In this document: positions 1-9,366 of the stretch, piece by piece
How the letters are laid out: the number at the start of each line of letters is the position of its first letter
How positions within the stretch are numbered: position 1 is the stretch's first letter
Assembly (NCBI RefSeq): GCF_001571265.1
Contig: NZ_BCTL01000028.1
Span: 1-64,000 of the forward strand
Origin: Cedecea neteri NBRC 105707 = ATCC 33855
GTDB lineage: Bacteria > Pseudomonadota > Gammaproteobacteria > Enterobacterales > Enterobacteriaceae
Reading direction: 5' to 3'
DNA length: 64,000 nucleotides
Notes under the pieces: generated by a model
The model's input: the letters and a program-made list of their open reading frames with translations, nothing else
Database searches by the model: none
What the model was told of the DNA's origin: nothing
Made by a program: the position numbers and the translations under genes

Positions 1-1
1 A

Positions 2-94
2 AATGACGGTGATTTCCCCGAGTCGTTCACCAATTCGGTGGCTGCATATGAAGCAGCACTGGAAGTGAACGGAACCTTAGTTAATCCTTCATAG
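2..94 (+). CDS. C-terminal tail of an unidentified gene (partial)
   Basis: A reading frame open from the left edge codes for 30 residues and stops with TAG at 92-94. The tail is acidic and then hydrophobic (starts NDGDFPESF, ends VNPS). Nothing upstream is visible, so neither the family nor the reality of the gene can be settled. It is convergent with ydbL, leaving about 50 bases between the two stop codons, which is a normal arrangement. I do not recognise the product, and this may be a chance open frame. Confidence 0.35.
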   Translation, partial: NDGDFPESFTNSVAAYEAALEVNGTLVNPS

Positions 95-146
95 AGCGTA
101 TTTGTGAATAAGAGATAGCCCAGAAATAGGGGGAATAGACATAAAG

Positions 147-470
147 CTATTTCTTCATCCACTGCCCGTTCAGGCCGCGCACATATTCCCCGGCGGGCGC
201 TCTGTCCACCAGCTTCTGCCCCGCCAGACGAGCCACTTCATTGAGCGAAACATTGTTGGTGTCCGCCAATTGCTGATAGTGCTGGGCGCGGCCTTCATTG
301 ATGCTTTTCACCAGCGCCAGCGTTTCCGGATCCTGCTTGATGGGCGCAATGTAGCCGCTGAGTGTTTCACCCACCCGCCCCTGCTCACGCGCTTCGTTTA
401 GGGTCAGCGCCATTGCGGATGTGCTGAAGAACAGGCCGGCCAGCAGCAGGCCTTTAATCATAGAGTTCAT
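147..470 (-). CDS. ydbL: YdbL, periplasmic DUF1318 protein
   Basis: A 107-residue protein with a Sec signal peptide (hydrophobic residues 5-21 ending in AMA) followed by a DUF1318 body with the conserved EAREQGRVGE start and the YVRGLNGQWMKK end. It is the last gene of ydbH-ynbE-ydbL, 14 bases after ynbE. In E. coli, YdbH and YnbE form a bridge between the inner and outer membranes that moves phospholipid, and YdbL acts in the periplasm to control YnbE multimerisation. The first ATG is chosen because AAGGGGAAC sits at the right distance before it; a second ATG lies three codons in. Length and gene order match E. coli. Confidence 0.93.
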   Translation of the reverse strand: MNSMIKGLLLAGLFFSTSAMALTLNEAREQGRVGETLSGYIAPIKQDPETLALVKSINEGRAQHYQQLADTNNVSLNEVARLAGQKLVDRAPAGEYVRGLNGQWMKK

Positions 471-484
471 CGCCGTTCCCCTTC

Positions 485-676
485 TCAGAACAGATCGCTA
501 CGGTTTTTAAGCAGGCTTTCGACGTCTTTGTCCACTTTGATATGGATTTCGTGTTCGATTTTGACGTTCATATTGATGGTGATCGGCTCTTTAGGGGCTG
601 CCACTTCGATGCGCGGCGTGCAGCCTGTCAGCATCAGCGCCGCAGATGCCAGCAGTACAGCGGTAAAATACTTCAT
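485..676 (-). CDS. ynbE: YnbE, small outer-membrane lipoprotein
   Basis: A 63-residue lipoprotein precursor with lipobox LTGC and acylated Cys19. A short mature part follows, with alternating residues (INMNVKIEHEIHIKVD) that would form a beta-strand, as expected for the partner that extends the YdbH beta-groove to the outer membrane. Its ATG overlaps the ydbH stop codon (ATGA), so translation is probably coupled. The role is taken from E. coli YnbE; the sequence shows the lipobox, length and operon position. Confidence 0.93.
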   Translation of the reverse strand: MKYFTAVLLASAALMLTGCTPRIEVAAPKEPITINMNVKIEHEIHIKVDKDVESLLKNRSDLF

Positions 677-3318
677 TTGGGTTCCTCACAGGCTTCGCCG
701 GGTTGGGAGCAGCGAGCCGTTGGCAGCGCGGCGTTCTCTTCCAGCCAGGTTTGTAAATTATCGCCAAAGCGCAAACTGCGCCACAGGGTAAACAGGTTTT
801 CCTGATGGGTATAGTTGAGATTGACGGTGTTGGTCTTGCCCTCGACGTGGCTAATACCGGTCACGCTGGAGCGCATCCTGACCACCCCGAGGTTGTCGAG
901 GTCAATCTGGGTCCAGGATCGCGAGATTTCCATGTAGCGCAGCCAGTTGATGGCCGCGCCCGCCGCCATGTTGTTGTCGACGATAGCGTCCGCCATGTCT
1001 TTATCCATGCGGAACGTCATCGGGCCAGGGTTGGTCAGCCAGCCGTCTTTGATAATCCACTGCGGATGGTTGAGCCACAGCGGCAGCGCGCCGTTGAATC
1101 GCCCGGACATACTGAACTGTTTAGGGTTAATCGCCGTTACCAGTTGGCTGGAAGACAGCCCTGTCAGGCGCAAGAGCGCCGCGTCACGCTGCGGCATGCG
1201 CAATTGCTGCATAGAGATCTTGCCGCCAAGCACATCCGCATTGACGTTGGTCAGCAGCAGCGGCTGCTGCTCACTCCACGGGTACCAGCCTTCCAGATCG
1301 GCGGTAATGTTTTGCGCCGCTATCTGGTTGCGTACTTCAGCAATGCGCAGCGTGACCGGCCCTCGGGTACCAAGATGCCAGGTCGAATCGCTAAAGCGGA
1401 ACGGCAGCACAAAGTCGACGCCGTTAATCTGGTTATCCGGCATCCAGACGCTGCCGCTTTTCACCACGCCGTGGCCGCCAGCCTCAAAGCCCTGCCCGGC
1501 GGCGGCGGAAAAGGCAACCTGGGCATAAAGATCGCCGCCCTTGAGATCCATTTTCCAGTCTGCAGGCAACAACGGCTGGAACACAGTGAGAGTTTGTTTC
1601 GGCCACCAGGCATTGCCGCGCAGGCGCTCTCCGTCCCAGCGCCCCACTACGCGTACCGGGCCAATCTTCCCTGCGTGTAAATTGCCTTTGAACAAGAAAG
1701 ATGTCGGGTTTTGCCCGTCCACGCTAAATTTAAGCGTCGATGGCGGCAAGGTGCTGCCGCCGCTAAAGGTAGTCGCCCCCGCATCGAGCGAGAAATCGCC
1801 GGTAAAGATCTCTTTTTGCTCGTTTCGCTCCCAGCGCAGCGGATTGTCAAGGCTAAGGCGAGGCTTCGACATCAGCATCGAGCCGTACTGAAGTTTGTCG
1901 AAGCCCGTTGACAGTGAACTCAGCTCGATGGCGCTGTCACGCCATTCGCCAACGCCGCGCACGTCCCATTTAGCCTGCATCGGTTTGAAGCTGCCTTTGC
2001 CCCAGTAGCGCCACTGCCACAGCCCGGCGTCCGGCAGGAAGTCATTGGCTTTCCCGTCCAGATGCAGTTCAACGGCGCCCATTTCATTATCGTGGGCGCG
2101 TAAGATGGCCTGTAGCCTGCCGTCTATCCCCTTGCTGGAAACGCGCACGCCCGCCAGCGGCCAACGCACGTCGTCAATGTTCAGGGTTTCAACGAGCCGC
2201 CCGCGAGAACGCAGCAGCGCGCCGGGCTGGAACAACAGCGCCGGGTCGGTCAAGGCACCCGTCAGTTGCCCCGGCAGCACTGCGTAAAAAATCAGCCGAT
2301 CCTGCTTCGCCTCGCCGGTGAGCTGCAGCGGCAAGGCGCTGTCGGTCAGGCTGAGCTTGCCGGGGCCGATATTTAACACGGCGTTGCCTTTCCCGGCTGA
2401 GCCCTGGGTCAGGACGTTCATTCGTCCGGTGAACACCGCGTTATCCAGCCCTTCTTGCCAGTTTTCAACTTTCAGCGTCAGCCCGCCGCCCAGCGGGAAG
2501 CCTTCATAAGGCCAGCGCCACTGTCCGGCTTCAATGTCAAAGACCTTTTCGCTCAGGCGCCAGGGAATGTTCAACAGCGGCGCGTCGTCGCCTTGAGATT
2601 TTTTAACCGTCAACGTGCCTGCATTTGTGTGCCAGTTAAGGGCGACGTTCAGCCTGTCCGGCTCCTGCGGAATTTGCAGCTGGGTAGCAACCTGGCCATC
2701 CGTCGGCAGGCCATCCGGCACTAGCGGCAGCGTTAAGTCGCCGACCAGCTCAAGCGGCGGAAGTCCTTCGAATGCCCCGACTTTTAGGTCGCTAATCTTC
2801 AGGCTTTGCCCTTTAAGCGTGGCGGAAAGCGTGAGTAATTTCCCCTGATAATCCAGCTGTTGCTGCTGCGGGGTCAGCGAAAGATGCAACGCGCCCGCAT
2901 ACTGCAGCCACGGCGTGACGTTAAGCTGGTCGATAGTCAGCCAGGTGTTCGGCAGCATTTTCTGCCATTCTTCAAGGGTACGCGGCGCGGCTGGCGCTGA
3001 GTCGTCCGCCGGGATTTTGCTGATGCAGTCGGGGTTCAGGTTGAGCGCGGCGAGATGCAGACGCCAGCGGCTCGGATGACTGAGGGTCGCGTCCTTTAAG
3101 CTGGCGAGTTCACACTCCCCGGCAAGATAGCGAAGATCGGGAATCACAATCGCGCCGTTGTGCAGGCGCGGGCTGGCCTCCATGGCGATACGCGTCCCCT
3201 GAGGCAGCCAGATACCGGCGAGCGTTGGCAGCCAATGGGCCACCGTGAGCAGCAGCGACAGCGGCAATAGAATGAACGCAAGCAGCAGGGCTAGAGCGGC
3301 TTTGTATTTACCCTTCAT
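673..3318 (-). CDS. ydbH: YdbH, AsmA-like inner-membrane phospholipid bridge protein
   Basis: An 881-residue protein with one N-terminal membrane anchor (about residues 7-30, rich in Leu and Ala). A long periplasmic beta-rich part follows that lacks enzyme motifs, as in AsmA-like/DUF748 bridge proteins. Together with TamB and YhdP, YdbH carries glycerophospholipids from the inner to the outer membrane in E. coli, with YnbE at its C-terminal end. First gene of the three-gene operon; length is close to the E. coli protein (879 residues). The gene is divergent from ldhA, with about 210 bases between them. Confidence 0.95.
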   Translation of the reverse strand: MKGKYKAALALLLAFILLPLSLLLTVAHWLPTLAGIWLPQGTRIAMEASPRLHNGAIVIPDLRYLAGECELASLKDATLSHPSRWRLHLAALNLNPDCISKIPADDSAPAAPRTLEEWQKMLPNTWLTIDQLNVTPWLQYAGALHLSLTPQQQQLDYQGKLLTLSATLKGQSLKISDLKVGAFEGLPPLELVGDLTLPLVPDGLPTDGQVATQLQIPQEPDRLNVALNWHTNAGTLTVKKSQGDDAPLLNIPWRLSEKVFDIEAGQWRWPYEGFPLGGGLTLKVENWQEGLDNAVFTGRMNVLTQGSAGKGNAVLNIGPGKLSLTDSALPLQLTGEAKQDRLIFYAVLPGQLTGALTDPALLFQPGALLRSRGRLVETLNIDDVRWPLAGVRVSSKGIDGRLQAILRAHDNEMGAVELHLDGKANDFLPDAGLWQWRYWGKGSFKPMQAKWDVRGVGEWRDSAIELSSLSTGFDKLQYGSMLMSKPRLSLDNPLRWERNEQKEIFTGDFSLDAGATTFSGGSTLPPSTLKFSVDGQNPTSFLFKGNLHAGKIGPVRVVGRWDGERLRGNAWWPKQTLTVFQPLLPADWKMDLKGGDLYAQVAFSAAAGQGFEAGGHGVVKSGSVWMPDNQINGVDFVLPFRFSDSTWHLGTRGPVTLRIAEVRNQIAAQNITADLEGWYPWSEQQPLLLTNVNADVLGGKISMQQLRMPQRDAALLRLTGLSSSQLVTAINPKQFSMSGRFNGALPLWLNHPQWIIKDGWLTNPGPMTFRMDKDMADAIVDNNMAAGAAINWLRYMEISRSWTQIDLDNLGVVRMRSSVTGISHVEGKTNTVNLNYTHQENLFTLWRSLRFGDNLQTWLEENAALPTARCSQPGEACEEPK

Positions 3319-3474
3319 GGGTGGTTAATATCCTGATTCAGCGACAATTTAAGCCGAAATATGTCATTATTCTGGCACGATTCAGGCCGGGCGTGAAGGC
3401 AGCGGCTGCATTAAGCATAGTCTGCCCGGAAAGTGAAATAGTCACCTGCCGTTAAAATTTAAGTTTATAAATTG

Positions 3475-3480
3475 TATGAT
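3475..3480 (+). promoter_or_regulatory. Probable -10 box of ldhA
   Basis: TATGAT lies 50 bases before the ldhA start codon in an AT-rich stretch. A weak TTAAAA sits about 17 bases further upstream as a possible -35. Assigned by eye only. Confidence 0.4.
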
Positions 3481-3530
3481 TATTTTAAGCATGATAATTT
3501 TAGAACCAACCCTTTCTGGAGATAAGTCTT

Positions 3531-4520
3531 ATGAAACTTGCGGTTTATAGCACAAAACAGTACGACAAAAAGTATCTGGAGCAGGTTAACCAGGAGTATG
3601 GCTTTGATCTTGAATTTTTTGACTTCCTGCTGAGCGAAAAAACGGCCAAAACCGCCAACGGCTGCGACGGCGTGTGCATTTTCGTTAATGATGATGGTAG
3701 TCGCCCGGTGCTGGAAGAGCTAAAAAAACATGGCGTTAAGTTTATCGCGCTGCGCTGCGCCGGCTTTAACAACGTCGATTTAGATGCGGCGAAAGAGCTT
3801 GGTATGCCGGTGGTTCGCGTGCCAGCCTACTCGCCCGAAGCCGTGGCTGAACACGCGGTCGGGATGATGATGTGCCTTAACCGTCGCATCCATCGCGCCT
3901 ACCAGCGCACCCGTGACGCCAACTTCTCGCTTGAAGGCTTAACCGGTTTTACCATGCACGGCAAAACGGCAGGCGTGATCGGCACAGGGAAAATCGGCGT
4001 TGCCGCACTGCGTATTCTGAAAGGGTTTGGCCTGCGTCTGCTGGCGTTTGATCCGTACCCAAGCGCAGCGGCGCTGGATTTAGGCGTGGAGTATGTCGAC
4101 CTTGAAACGCTCTTTGCGCAGTCCGACATTATTTCCCTGCACTGCCCGCTGACGCCGGAAAACTACCATCTTCTGAACCAAAGCGCCTTTGAACAAATGA
4201 AAGACGGCGTCATGGTCATCAACACCAGTCGTGGTGGACTGATTGATTCCCAGGCTGCGATCGACGCCCTGAAGCATCAGAAAATCGGCGCGCTGGGCAT
4301 GGACGTGTACGAGAACGAACGCGATCTGTTCTTTGAAGATAAGTCTAACGACGTGATTCAGGACGACGTGTTCCGCCGTCTTTCCGCCTGCCACAACGTG
4401 CTGTTTACCGGCCACCAGGCGTTTCTGACGGCTGAAGCGTTGATCAGCATCTCAGAAACTACGCTTGAAAACCTGCGTCAGCTGGAAAAAGGCGAGCCTT
4501 GCCCGAACCAAATTAATTGA
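3531..4520 (+). CDS. ldhA: LdhA, fermentative D-lactate dehydrogenase
   Basis: A 329-residue NAD-dependent enzyme that reduces pyruvate to D-lactate in the cytoplasm during fermentation. It is a member of the D-2-hydroxyacid dehydrogenase family. It shows the Rossmann motif GVIGTGKIG (about residues 149-157), the substrate and cofactor region NTSRGGLID with catalytic Arg, a catalytic Glu region (MDVYENERDLFFED) and the catalytic His in GHQAFLT near residue 296. Length equals E. coli LdhA. The start ATG follows a good ribosome site (CTGGAGATAAG). It lies between ydbH and hslJ exactly as in E. coli. Confidence 0.98.
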   Translation: MKLAVYSTKQYDKKYLEQVNQEYGFDLEFFDFLLSEKTAKTANGCDGVCIFVNDDGSRPVLEELKKHGVKFIALRCAGFNNVDLDAAKELGMPVVRVPAYSPEAVAEHAVGMMMCLNRRIHRAYQRTRDANFSLEGLTGFTMHGKTAGVIGTGKIGVAALRILKGFGLRLLAFDPYPSAAALDLGVEYVDLETLFAQSDIISLHCPLTPENYHLLNQSAFEQMKDGVMVINTSRGGLIDSQAAIDALKHQKIGALGMDVYENERDLFFEDKSNDVIQDDVFRRLSACHNVLFTGHQAFLTAEALISISETTLENLRQLEKGEPCPNQIN

Positions 4521-4579
4521 TTTTCCGCCCTCTTCTCGCAGGAAGCGGGTTTATTTTAAGAATATCCTTACTGATTCAT

Positions 4580-4604
4580 GCGCCACATCCTGCGAAAGTG
4601 GCGC
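4580..4604 (+). terminator. Possible terminator after ldhA
   Basis: A seven-base-pair stem (GCGCCAC with GTGGCGC) and an 11-base loop, followed by GCTTTCATT, which is only a poor T-tract. It sits between ldhA and hslJ. Confidence 0.4.
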
Positions 4605-4641
4605 GCTTTCATTGATGACACATAAACCTTAGGGAGAAGAG

Positions 4642-5073
4642 ATGAAAAAGTTTGCTTCACTGATGCTGGCAAGCGTTGTGCTGGCGGGCTGTGCCCAGCC
4701 GGCAGATAAAGGTGCCGTGACTGCACAAGATTTGCAGCACCACCGTTTTGTACTGGAGAGCGTTGACGGTAAGCCTCTGGATATTAAAAACAGCAAGCGT
4801 GCGCCTGAGCTGAGCTTCGGTGAGAACATGCATATCTCTGGTGCGATGTGTAACCGCTTTATGGGCCAGGCTACGCTTGAGAACAATACGCTGAAGGTGA
4901 AAGGATTAGGCATGACGATGATGCTTTGCGTTGAGCCGCAGCTTAACGACCTGGATCACCGTATTAATGACATGCTGACCAGCGGGGCCAACGTTTCACT
5001 GGCAAACCAGCAGTTGGTGCTGAAGAGCGGCCAGCATACGCTGACGTACAAACTGGCCGATCTCGTTAATTAA
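4642..5073 (+). CDS. hslJ: HslJ, META-domain heat-shock lipoprotein
   Basis: A 143-residue protein with signal peptide and lipobox VLAGC (Cys17), followed by one META domain (residues about 30-140). It has the typical start HHRFVLESVDGKPL and the conserved SFGENMHISGAMCNRFMG segment. In E. coli, HslJ is a heat-inducible protein linked to novobiocin resistance; its molecular role is unknown. It follows ldhA as in E. coli and ends one base before the stop of the convergent ydbJ. Confidence 0.95.
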   Translation: MKKFASLMLASVVLAGCAQPADKGAVTAQDLQHHRFVLESVDGKPLDIKNSKRAPELSFGENMHISGAMCNRFMGQATLENNTLKVKGLGMTMMLCVEPQLNDLDHRINDMLTSGANVSLANQQLVLKSGQHTLTYKLADLVN

Positions 5074-5340
5074 TCAGTAGCTTCCACAGGTGCCAGCGGC
5101 AAGCGAGTTTTCGTTACAGCGTTTGCCGTTCGGCATAGCACACATGCCCATCGCGCTGCCGTCCAGTTGACGCGCAACGCTCATCGTGCCGCCAATCATC
5201 GCACAGTTCGCTTCACCCTGGCTGGACATCGCTGCCCTGAGCCCTGGCGGAACGTGGGCCGCAGTGGCCTGTTGAGGGGGTTCATTACTGCAAGCTGATA
5301 ATAACAGTGCGGCACAACCGGCTAAAAACGCAGCGCGCAT
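5074..5340 (-). CDS. ydbJ: YdbJ-like DUF333 lipoprotein
   Basis: An 88-residue lipoprotein precursor with lipobox LLSAC (Cys17) and a DUF333 domain near the C-terminus (GEANCAMIGGTMS ... CAMPNGKRCNE), which carries paired cysteines. The frame stays open for 24 more codons upstream. The internal ATG at 5340 is preferred because GGGAGAGAG lies in front of it and it gives a clean signal peptide. The gene is convergent with hslJ with no space between stop codons, the position of ydbJ in E. coli. Function is unknown. Confidence 0.85.
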   Translation of the reverse strand: MRAAFLAGCAALLLSACSNEPPQQATAAHVPPGLRAAMSSQGEANCAMIGGTMSVARQLDGSAMGMCAMPNGKRCNENSLAAGTCGSY

Positions 5341-5600
5341 GGCTTCTCTCTCCCGTCTGAATATGCAAAACCTTTGCATAATGGCGCATGGTTCCCGCTG
5401 CGTCGAGAGCATAACGCAATAAAATGTGTTGATTTTTGTGGCTTACATCACCTTTCGAAGCAAAACATCGGAGTTTTCCGAGCGTCTTTAATTCCCTTTA
5501 TGATTCAGCGCAGTGCGTTACCAGGTTATTTCACTGTTAATCGTGGATCAATTTGTGCACTCGGCAGGCCCATAACTTCTAATGGCCAGGGTGGACACAC

Positions 5601-5606
5601 TATAAT
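5601..5606 (+). promoter_or_regulatory. Probable -10 box of nifJ
   Basis: A perfect TATAAT 70 bases before the nifJ ATG. No good -35 lies 16-18 bases upstream, which suggests an activator-dependent promoter; in E. coli, ydbK belongs to the SoxS-responsive genes. Confidence 0.45.
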
Positions 5607-5675
5607 TAAGGAATTACAACGGGGCTCCAGGCTTTCAGGCGAGTCCCTTTATTTTGCGCAATGTAAGGGTGTCTT

Positions 5676-8600
5676 ATGATCACTATCGACGGCAACGGCG
5701 CAGTCGCCTCCGTGGCGTTTCGTGCCAGCGAAGTAATTGCCATCTATCCCATTACTCCCAGCTCGACGATGGCGGAACTGGCGGATGCCTGGTCCGGCGA
5801 CGGCAGGAAGAACGTGTGGGGAGATGTCCCTCGTGTAGTCGAGATGCAGTCTGAGGCCGGTGCCATTGGGGCCGTGCACGGTGCGCTGCAAACCGGCGCG
5901 CTTTCCACATCGTTCACATCGTCGCAGGGTTTGCTGCTGATGATCCCGACGCTGTACAAGCTTGCAGGCCAGCTGACGCCATTTGTTCTCCACGTTGCCG
6001 CGCGTACCGTGGCCACCCACGCGCTTTCCATTTTTGGCGACCACTCGGACGTGATGGCCGTGCGCCAGACCGGCTGCGCCATGCTGTGCGCCAGCAGCGT
6101 TCAGGAAGCTCAAGATTTCGCGCTGATTTCGCACATCGCGACGCTGAAAAGTCGCGTGCCGTTTATTCACTTCTTCGACGGCTTCCGCACCTCGCACGAA
6201 ATTAACAAAATCGTGCCGCTGGCGGACGACACTCTGCGCAGCCTGTTGCCGCAAAAAGAGATCGACGAGCATCGCGCCCGCGCCCTGAACCCGGATCATC
6301 CGGTGATTCGCGGGACGTCGGCCAACCCGGACACCTACTTCCAGTCCCGCGAAGCGACCAACCCGTGGTACAACGCGGTCTACGCTCACGTTGAACAGGC
6401 GATGAACGACTTTGCCGCCACCACCGGCCGCAGCTACCGTCCGTTTGAGTATTACGGCCACCCTGAAGCGGAGCGCGTGATTATCGTGATGGGCTCCGCT
6501 GTCGGCACCTGCGAAGAAGTCGTGGATGAGCTGCTGACCCGAGGCGAGAAGGTTGGCGTGCTGAAAGTTCGCCTGTACCGCCCCTTCTCCGCCGAACATT
6601 TGCTGGAAGTTCTGCCGCAAACTGCGCGCCAGGTGGCGGTGCTTGACCGAACCAAAGAGCCGGGTGCCCTCGCCGAGCCGCTGTATCTCGACGTGATGAC
6701 GGCGCTTGCCGAAGCCGTGAGCCGCGGCGACCGTGAAACGCTGCCTCGCGTCATCGGCGGCCGCTATGGGCTGTCGTCCAAAGAGTTCGGCCCGGAATGC
6801 GTGCTGGCTATCTTTAACGAGCTGCACGAAGCCAAACCGCGCCCGCGCTTTACCGTGGGTATTTACGATGACGTGACCAACCTGTCACTGCCGTTGCCGG
6901 AAAATACTCTGCCTAACCGCGCCAAACTCGAAGCGCTGTTTTATGGTCTGGGCAGCGACGGCAGCGTTTCTGCCACCAAGAACAACATCAAGATTATAGG
7001 GAACTCCACGCCGTGGTTTACCCAGGGCTACTTCGTTTATGACTCCAAAAAGGCCGGTGGCCTGACGGTTTCGCACCTGCGCGTCAGCGAACAGCCGATC
7101 AACTCCACCTACCTGATTGAGAGAGCCGATTTCGTTGGCTGCCACCAGTTGCAGTTTATCGACAAATATCAGATGGCCGAGCGCCTGAAGCCCGGCGGTA
7201 TTTTCCTGCTGAACACGCCTTACGCCGCCGATGAAGTCTGGAGCCGACTGCCGCAGGAAGTGCAGGCCGTGCTGAACCAGAAGCAGGCGCGCCTGCATGT
7301 TATCAACGCGGCGAAGATCGCCCGTGAGTGTCATCTGGGCGCCCGCATCAACACCGTGATGCAAATGGCGTTCTTCCACCTGACGCAGATCCTGCCGGGC
7401 GACACCGCGCTGGCAGAGCTGCAGGGCGCGATTGCCAAAAGTTACAGCAGCAAAGGGACGGAAATCGTCGAGCGTAACTGGCAGGCGCTGGCGCTGGCCC
7501 GCGACTCCCTGGCCGAAGTGCCTCTGCAAGACGTTAACCCGGCCAGCGCAATGCGTCCGCCGGTCGTTTCCGACGCCGCACCTGATTTTGTGAAAACCGT
7601 TACCGCCGCGATGCTCGCTGGCCTCGGCGATGCGCTGCCGGTTTCCGCCCTGCCGCCTGACGGCACCTGGCCAATGGGCACTACCCAGTGGGAAAAACGC
7701 AACATTGCCGAAGAAATCCCTATCTGGAAGCCGGACATCTGTACCCAGTGCAACCACTGCGTGGCGGCCTGCCCGCACTCGGCTATTCGTGCCAAAGTGG
7801 TTCAACCCGAGGCAATGGAAGGCGCACCGGAAGCCCTGCAGTCGCTGGATGTGAAGTCCCGGGATATGCGCGGCCAGAAATACGTGCTGCAGGTAGCGCC
7901 TGAAGATTGCACCGGCTGTAATCTCTGCGTAGAAGTCTGCCCGGCAAAAGATCGCCAGAACCCGGAAATCAAGGCGATTAATATGCTGTCCCGCCTTGAG
8001 CATGTTGCGGAAGAGAAAGAGAACTATGACTTCTTCCTCAATCTGCCGGAAATCGACCGTACCAGCCTGGAGCGTATCGACATCCGTACCTCTCAGCTGT
8101 TAACGCCGCTGTTTGAGTACTCCGGAGCCTGCTCAGGCTGCGGTGAAACGCCGTACATTAAAATCCTGACCCAGCTGTTTGGCGACCGCATGCTGATCGC
8201 TAACGCCACCGGCTGTTCGTCTATTTACGGCGGTAACCTGCCGTCCACGCCATACACCACCGACGCCAACGGCCGCGGGCCTGCATGGGCCAACTCGCTG
8301 TTTGAAGACAACGCCGAGTTTGGTCTGGGCTTCCGCCTCACGGTGGATCAGCACCGCGCCCGCGCCATGCGTTTGCTGGGTCAGTTTGCCGATAAACTCC
8401 CGGCGGAGCTTAACGAGCAGCTTCACGCCGAAGCCACGCCGGAAGTTCGCCGCGAACAGGTTGCCGAGCTGCGTAAGCATCTGGCCGACGTAGACGATGC
8501 GGATGCTCGCCAGCTGGTCACCGACGCAGACGCGCTGGTGGAGAAATCCATCTGGCTGATTGGCGGCGACGGCTGGGCTTACGACATCGGCTTTGGCGGC

Positions 8601-9203
8601 CTCGACCACGTGCTGAGCCTGACCGAAAACGTCAATATTCTGGTGCTGGATACGCAGTGTTACTCCAACACCGGCGGCCAGGCGTCTAAAGCCACGCCGC
8701 TGGGCGCGGTTACCAAGTTTGGCGAACACGGCAAGCGCAAAGCGCGTAAAGACCTGGGCGTCAGCATGATGATGTACGGCCACGTTTACGTCGCACAGAT
8801 TTCGCTGGGGGCGCAGCTTAACCAGACGATGAAAGCGATTCAGGAAGCGGAAGCCTATCCTGGCCCGTCGTTGATCATCGCCTACAGCCCTTGCGAAGAG
8901 CATGGTTACGATCTGGCGCTGAGCCATGACCAGATGCGCCAGCTGACCGCCACCGGCTTCTGGCCGCTCTACCGCTTCGACCCGCGTCGCGCGGACGAAG
9001 GCAAAGTGCCGCTGGCGCTGGATTCCCGTCCACCGTCCGATGCGCTGGCCGATACGCTAATGAAGGAACAGCGTTTCCGCCGCCTGAACGCCCAGCAGCC
9101 GGAAGTTGCCGAGCAGCTGTGGAAAGATGCCGCTGCAGATTTGCAGAAGCGGTATGACTTCCTGGCGCAGCTGGCGGGTAAAGCGGAAAAGGTTAGCGAG
9201 TAA
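5676..9203 (+). CDS. nifJ: NifJ/YdbK, pyruvate:flavodoxin oxidoreductase
   Basis: A 1175-residue single-chain enzyme of the usual length. It splits pyruvate with CoA into acetyl-CoA and CO2 and passes electrons to flavodoxin or ferredoxin. Domains in order: pyruvate/thiamine domain I (YPITPSSTMAE near the start), the gamma domain with CoA contacts (around 430-620), and two 4Fe-4S ferredoxin motifs (CTQCNHCVAACP and CTGCNLCVEVCP, about 690-760). Last is the thiamine-diphosphate domain with GACSGCGETPY and GDGWAYDIGFGG, including the cysteines for the third cluster. The gene stands alone. A long antisense open frame inside it is a codon-bias artefact. Confidence 0.97.
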   Translation: MITIDGNGAVASVAFRASEVIAIYPITPSSTMAELADAWSGDGRKNVWGDVPRVVEMQSEAGAIGAVHGALQTGALSTSFTSSQGLLLMIPTLYKLAGQLTPFVLHVAARTVATHALSIFGDHSDVMAVRQTGCAMLCASSVQEAQDFALISHIATLKSRVPFIHFFDGFRTSHEINKIVPLADDTLRSLLPQKEIDEHRARALNPDHPVIRGTSANPDTYFQSREATNPWYNAVYAHVEQAMNDFAATTGRSYRPFEYYGHPEAERVIIVMGSAVGTCEEVVDELLTRGEKVGVLKVRLYRPFSAEHLLEVLPQTARQVAVLDRTKEPGALAEPLYLDVMTALAEAVSRGDRETLPRVIGGRYGLSSKEFGPECVLAIFNELHEAKPRPRFTVGIYDDVTNLSLPLPENTLPNRAKLEALFYGLGSDGSVSATKNNIKIIGNSTPWFTQGYFVYDSKKAGGLTVSHLRVSEQPINSTYLIERADFVGCHQLQFIDKYQMAERLKPGGIFLLNTPYAADEVWSRLPQEVQAVLNQKQARLHVINAAKIARECHLGARINTVMQMAFFHLTQILPGDTALAELQGAIAKSYSSKGTEIVERNWQALALARDSLAEVPLQDVNPASAMRPPVVSDAAPDFVKTVTAAMLAGLGDALPVSALPPDGTWPMGTTQWEKRNIAEEIPIWKPDICTQCNHCVAACPHSAIRAKVVQPEAMEGAPEALQSLDVKSRDMRGQKYVLQVAPEDCTGCNLCVEVCPAKDRQNPEIKAINMLSRLEHVAEEKENYDFFLNLPEIDRTSLERIDIRTSQLLTPLFEYSGACSGCGETPYIKILTQLFGDRMLIANATGCSSIYGGNLPSTPYTTDANGRGPAWANSLFEDNAEFGLGFRLTVDQHRARAMRLLGQFADKLPAELNEQLHAEATPEVRREQVAELRKHLADVDDADARQLVTDADALVEKSIWLIGGDGWAYDIGFGGLDHVLSLTENVNILVLDTQCYSNTGGQASKATPLGAVTKFGEHGKRKARKDLGVSMMMYGHVYVAQISLGAQLNQTMKAIQEAEAYPGPSLIIAYSPCEEHGYDLALSHDQMRQLTATGFWPLYRFDPRRADEGKVPLALDSRPPSDALADTLMKEQRFRRLNAQQPEVAEQLWKDAAADLQKRYDFLAQLAGKAEKVSE

Positions 9204-9213
9204 TCGGGAGAAT

Positions 9214-9238
9214 GCCCCTCTCTTCCGGGGAGAGGGGC
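9214..9238. terminator. Strong hairpin after nifJ
   Basis: A perfect nine-base-pair stem (GCCCCTCTC with GAGAGGGGC) and a seven-base loop, 10 bases after the nifJ stop. No T-tract follows, so it may stabilise the message end or act as a poor terminator. Confidence 0.5.
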
Positions 9239-9366
9239 AAAACCAGAAGCGAGGCACGGTTACCGCTTAAATCACCTCAGGTCGCTCTCTAAAACAGGGC
9301 TGGGAGTGAACGGCACCCAGGCCAATCGTAGATAATAATATCAGCACGTAACGGACACTCTGCCTG

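Noticed and set aside
5649-8003. Long open frames on the minus strand inside nifJ (up to 392 codons)
   Set aside because: They mirror the codon bias of a GC-rich gene, have His/Arg/Gly-rich translations without domains and no ribosome sites. nifJ itself is complete.
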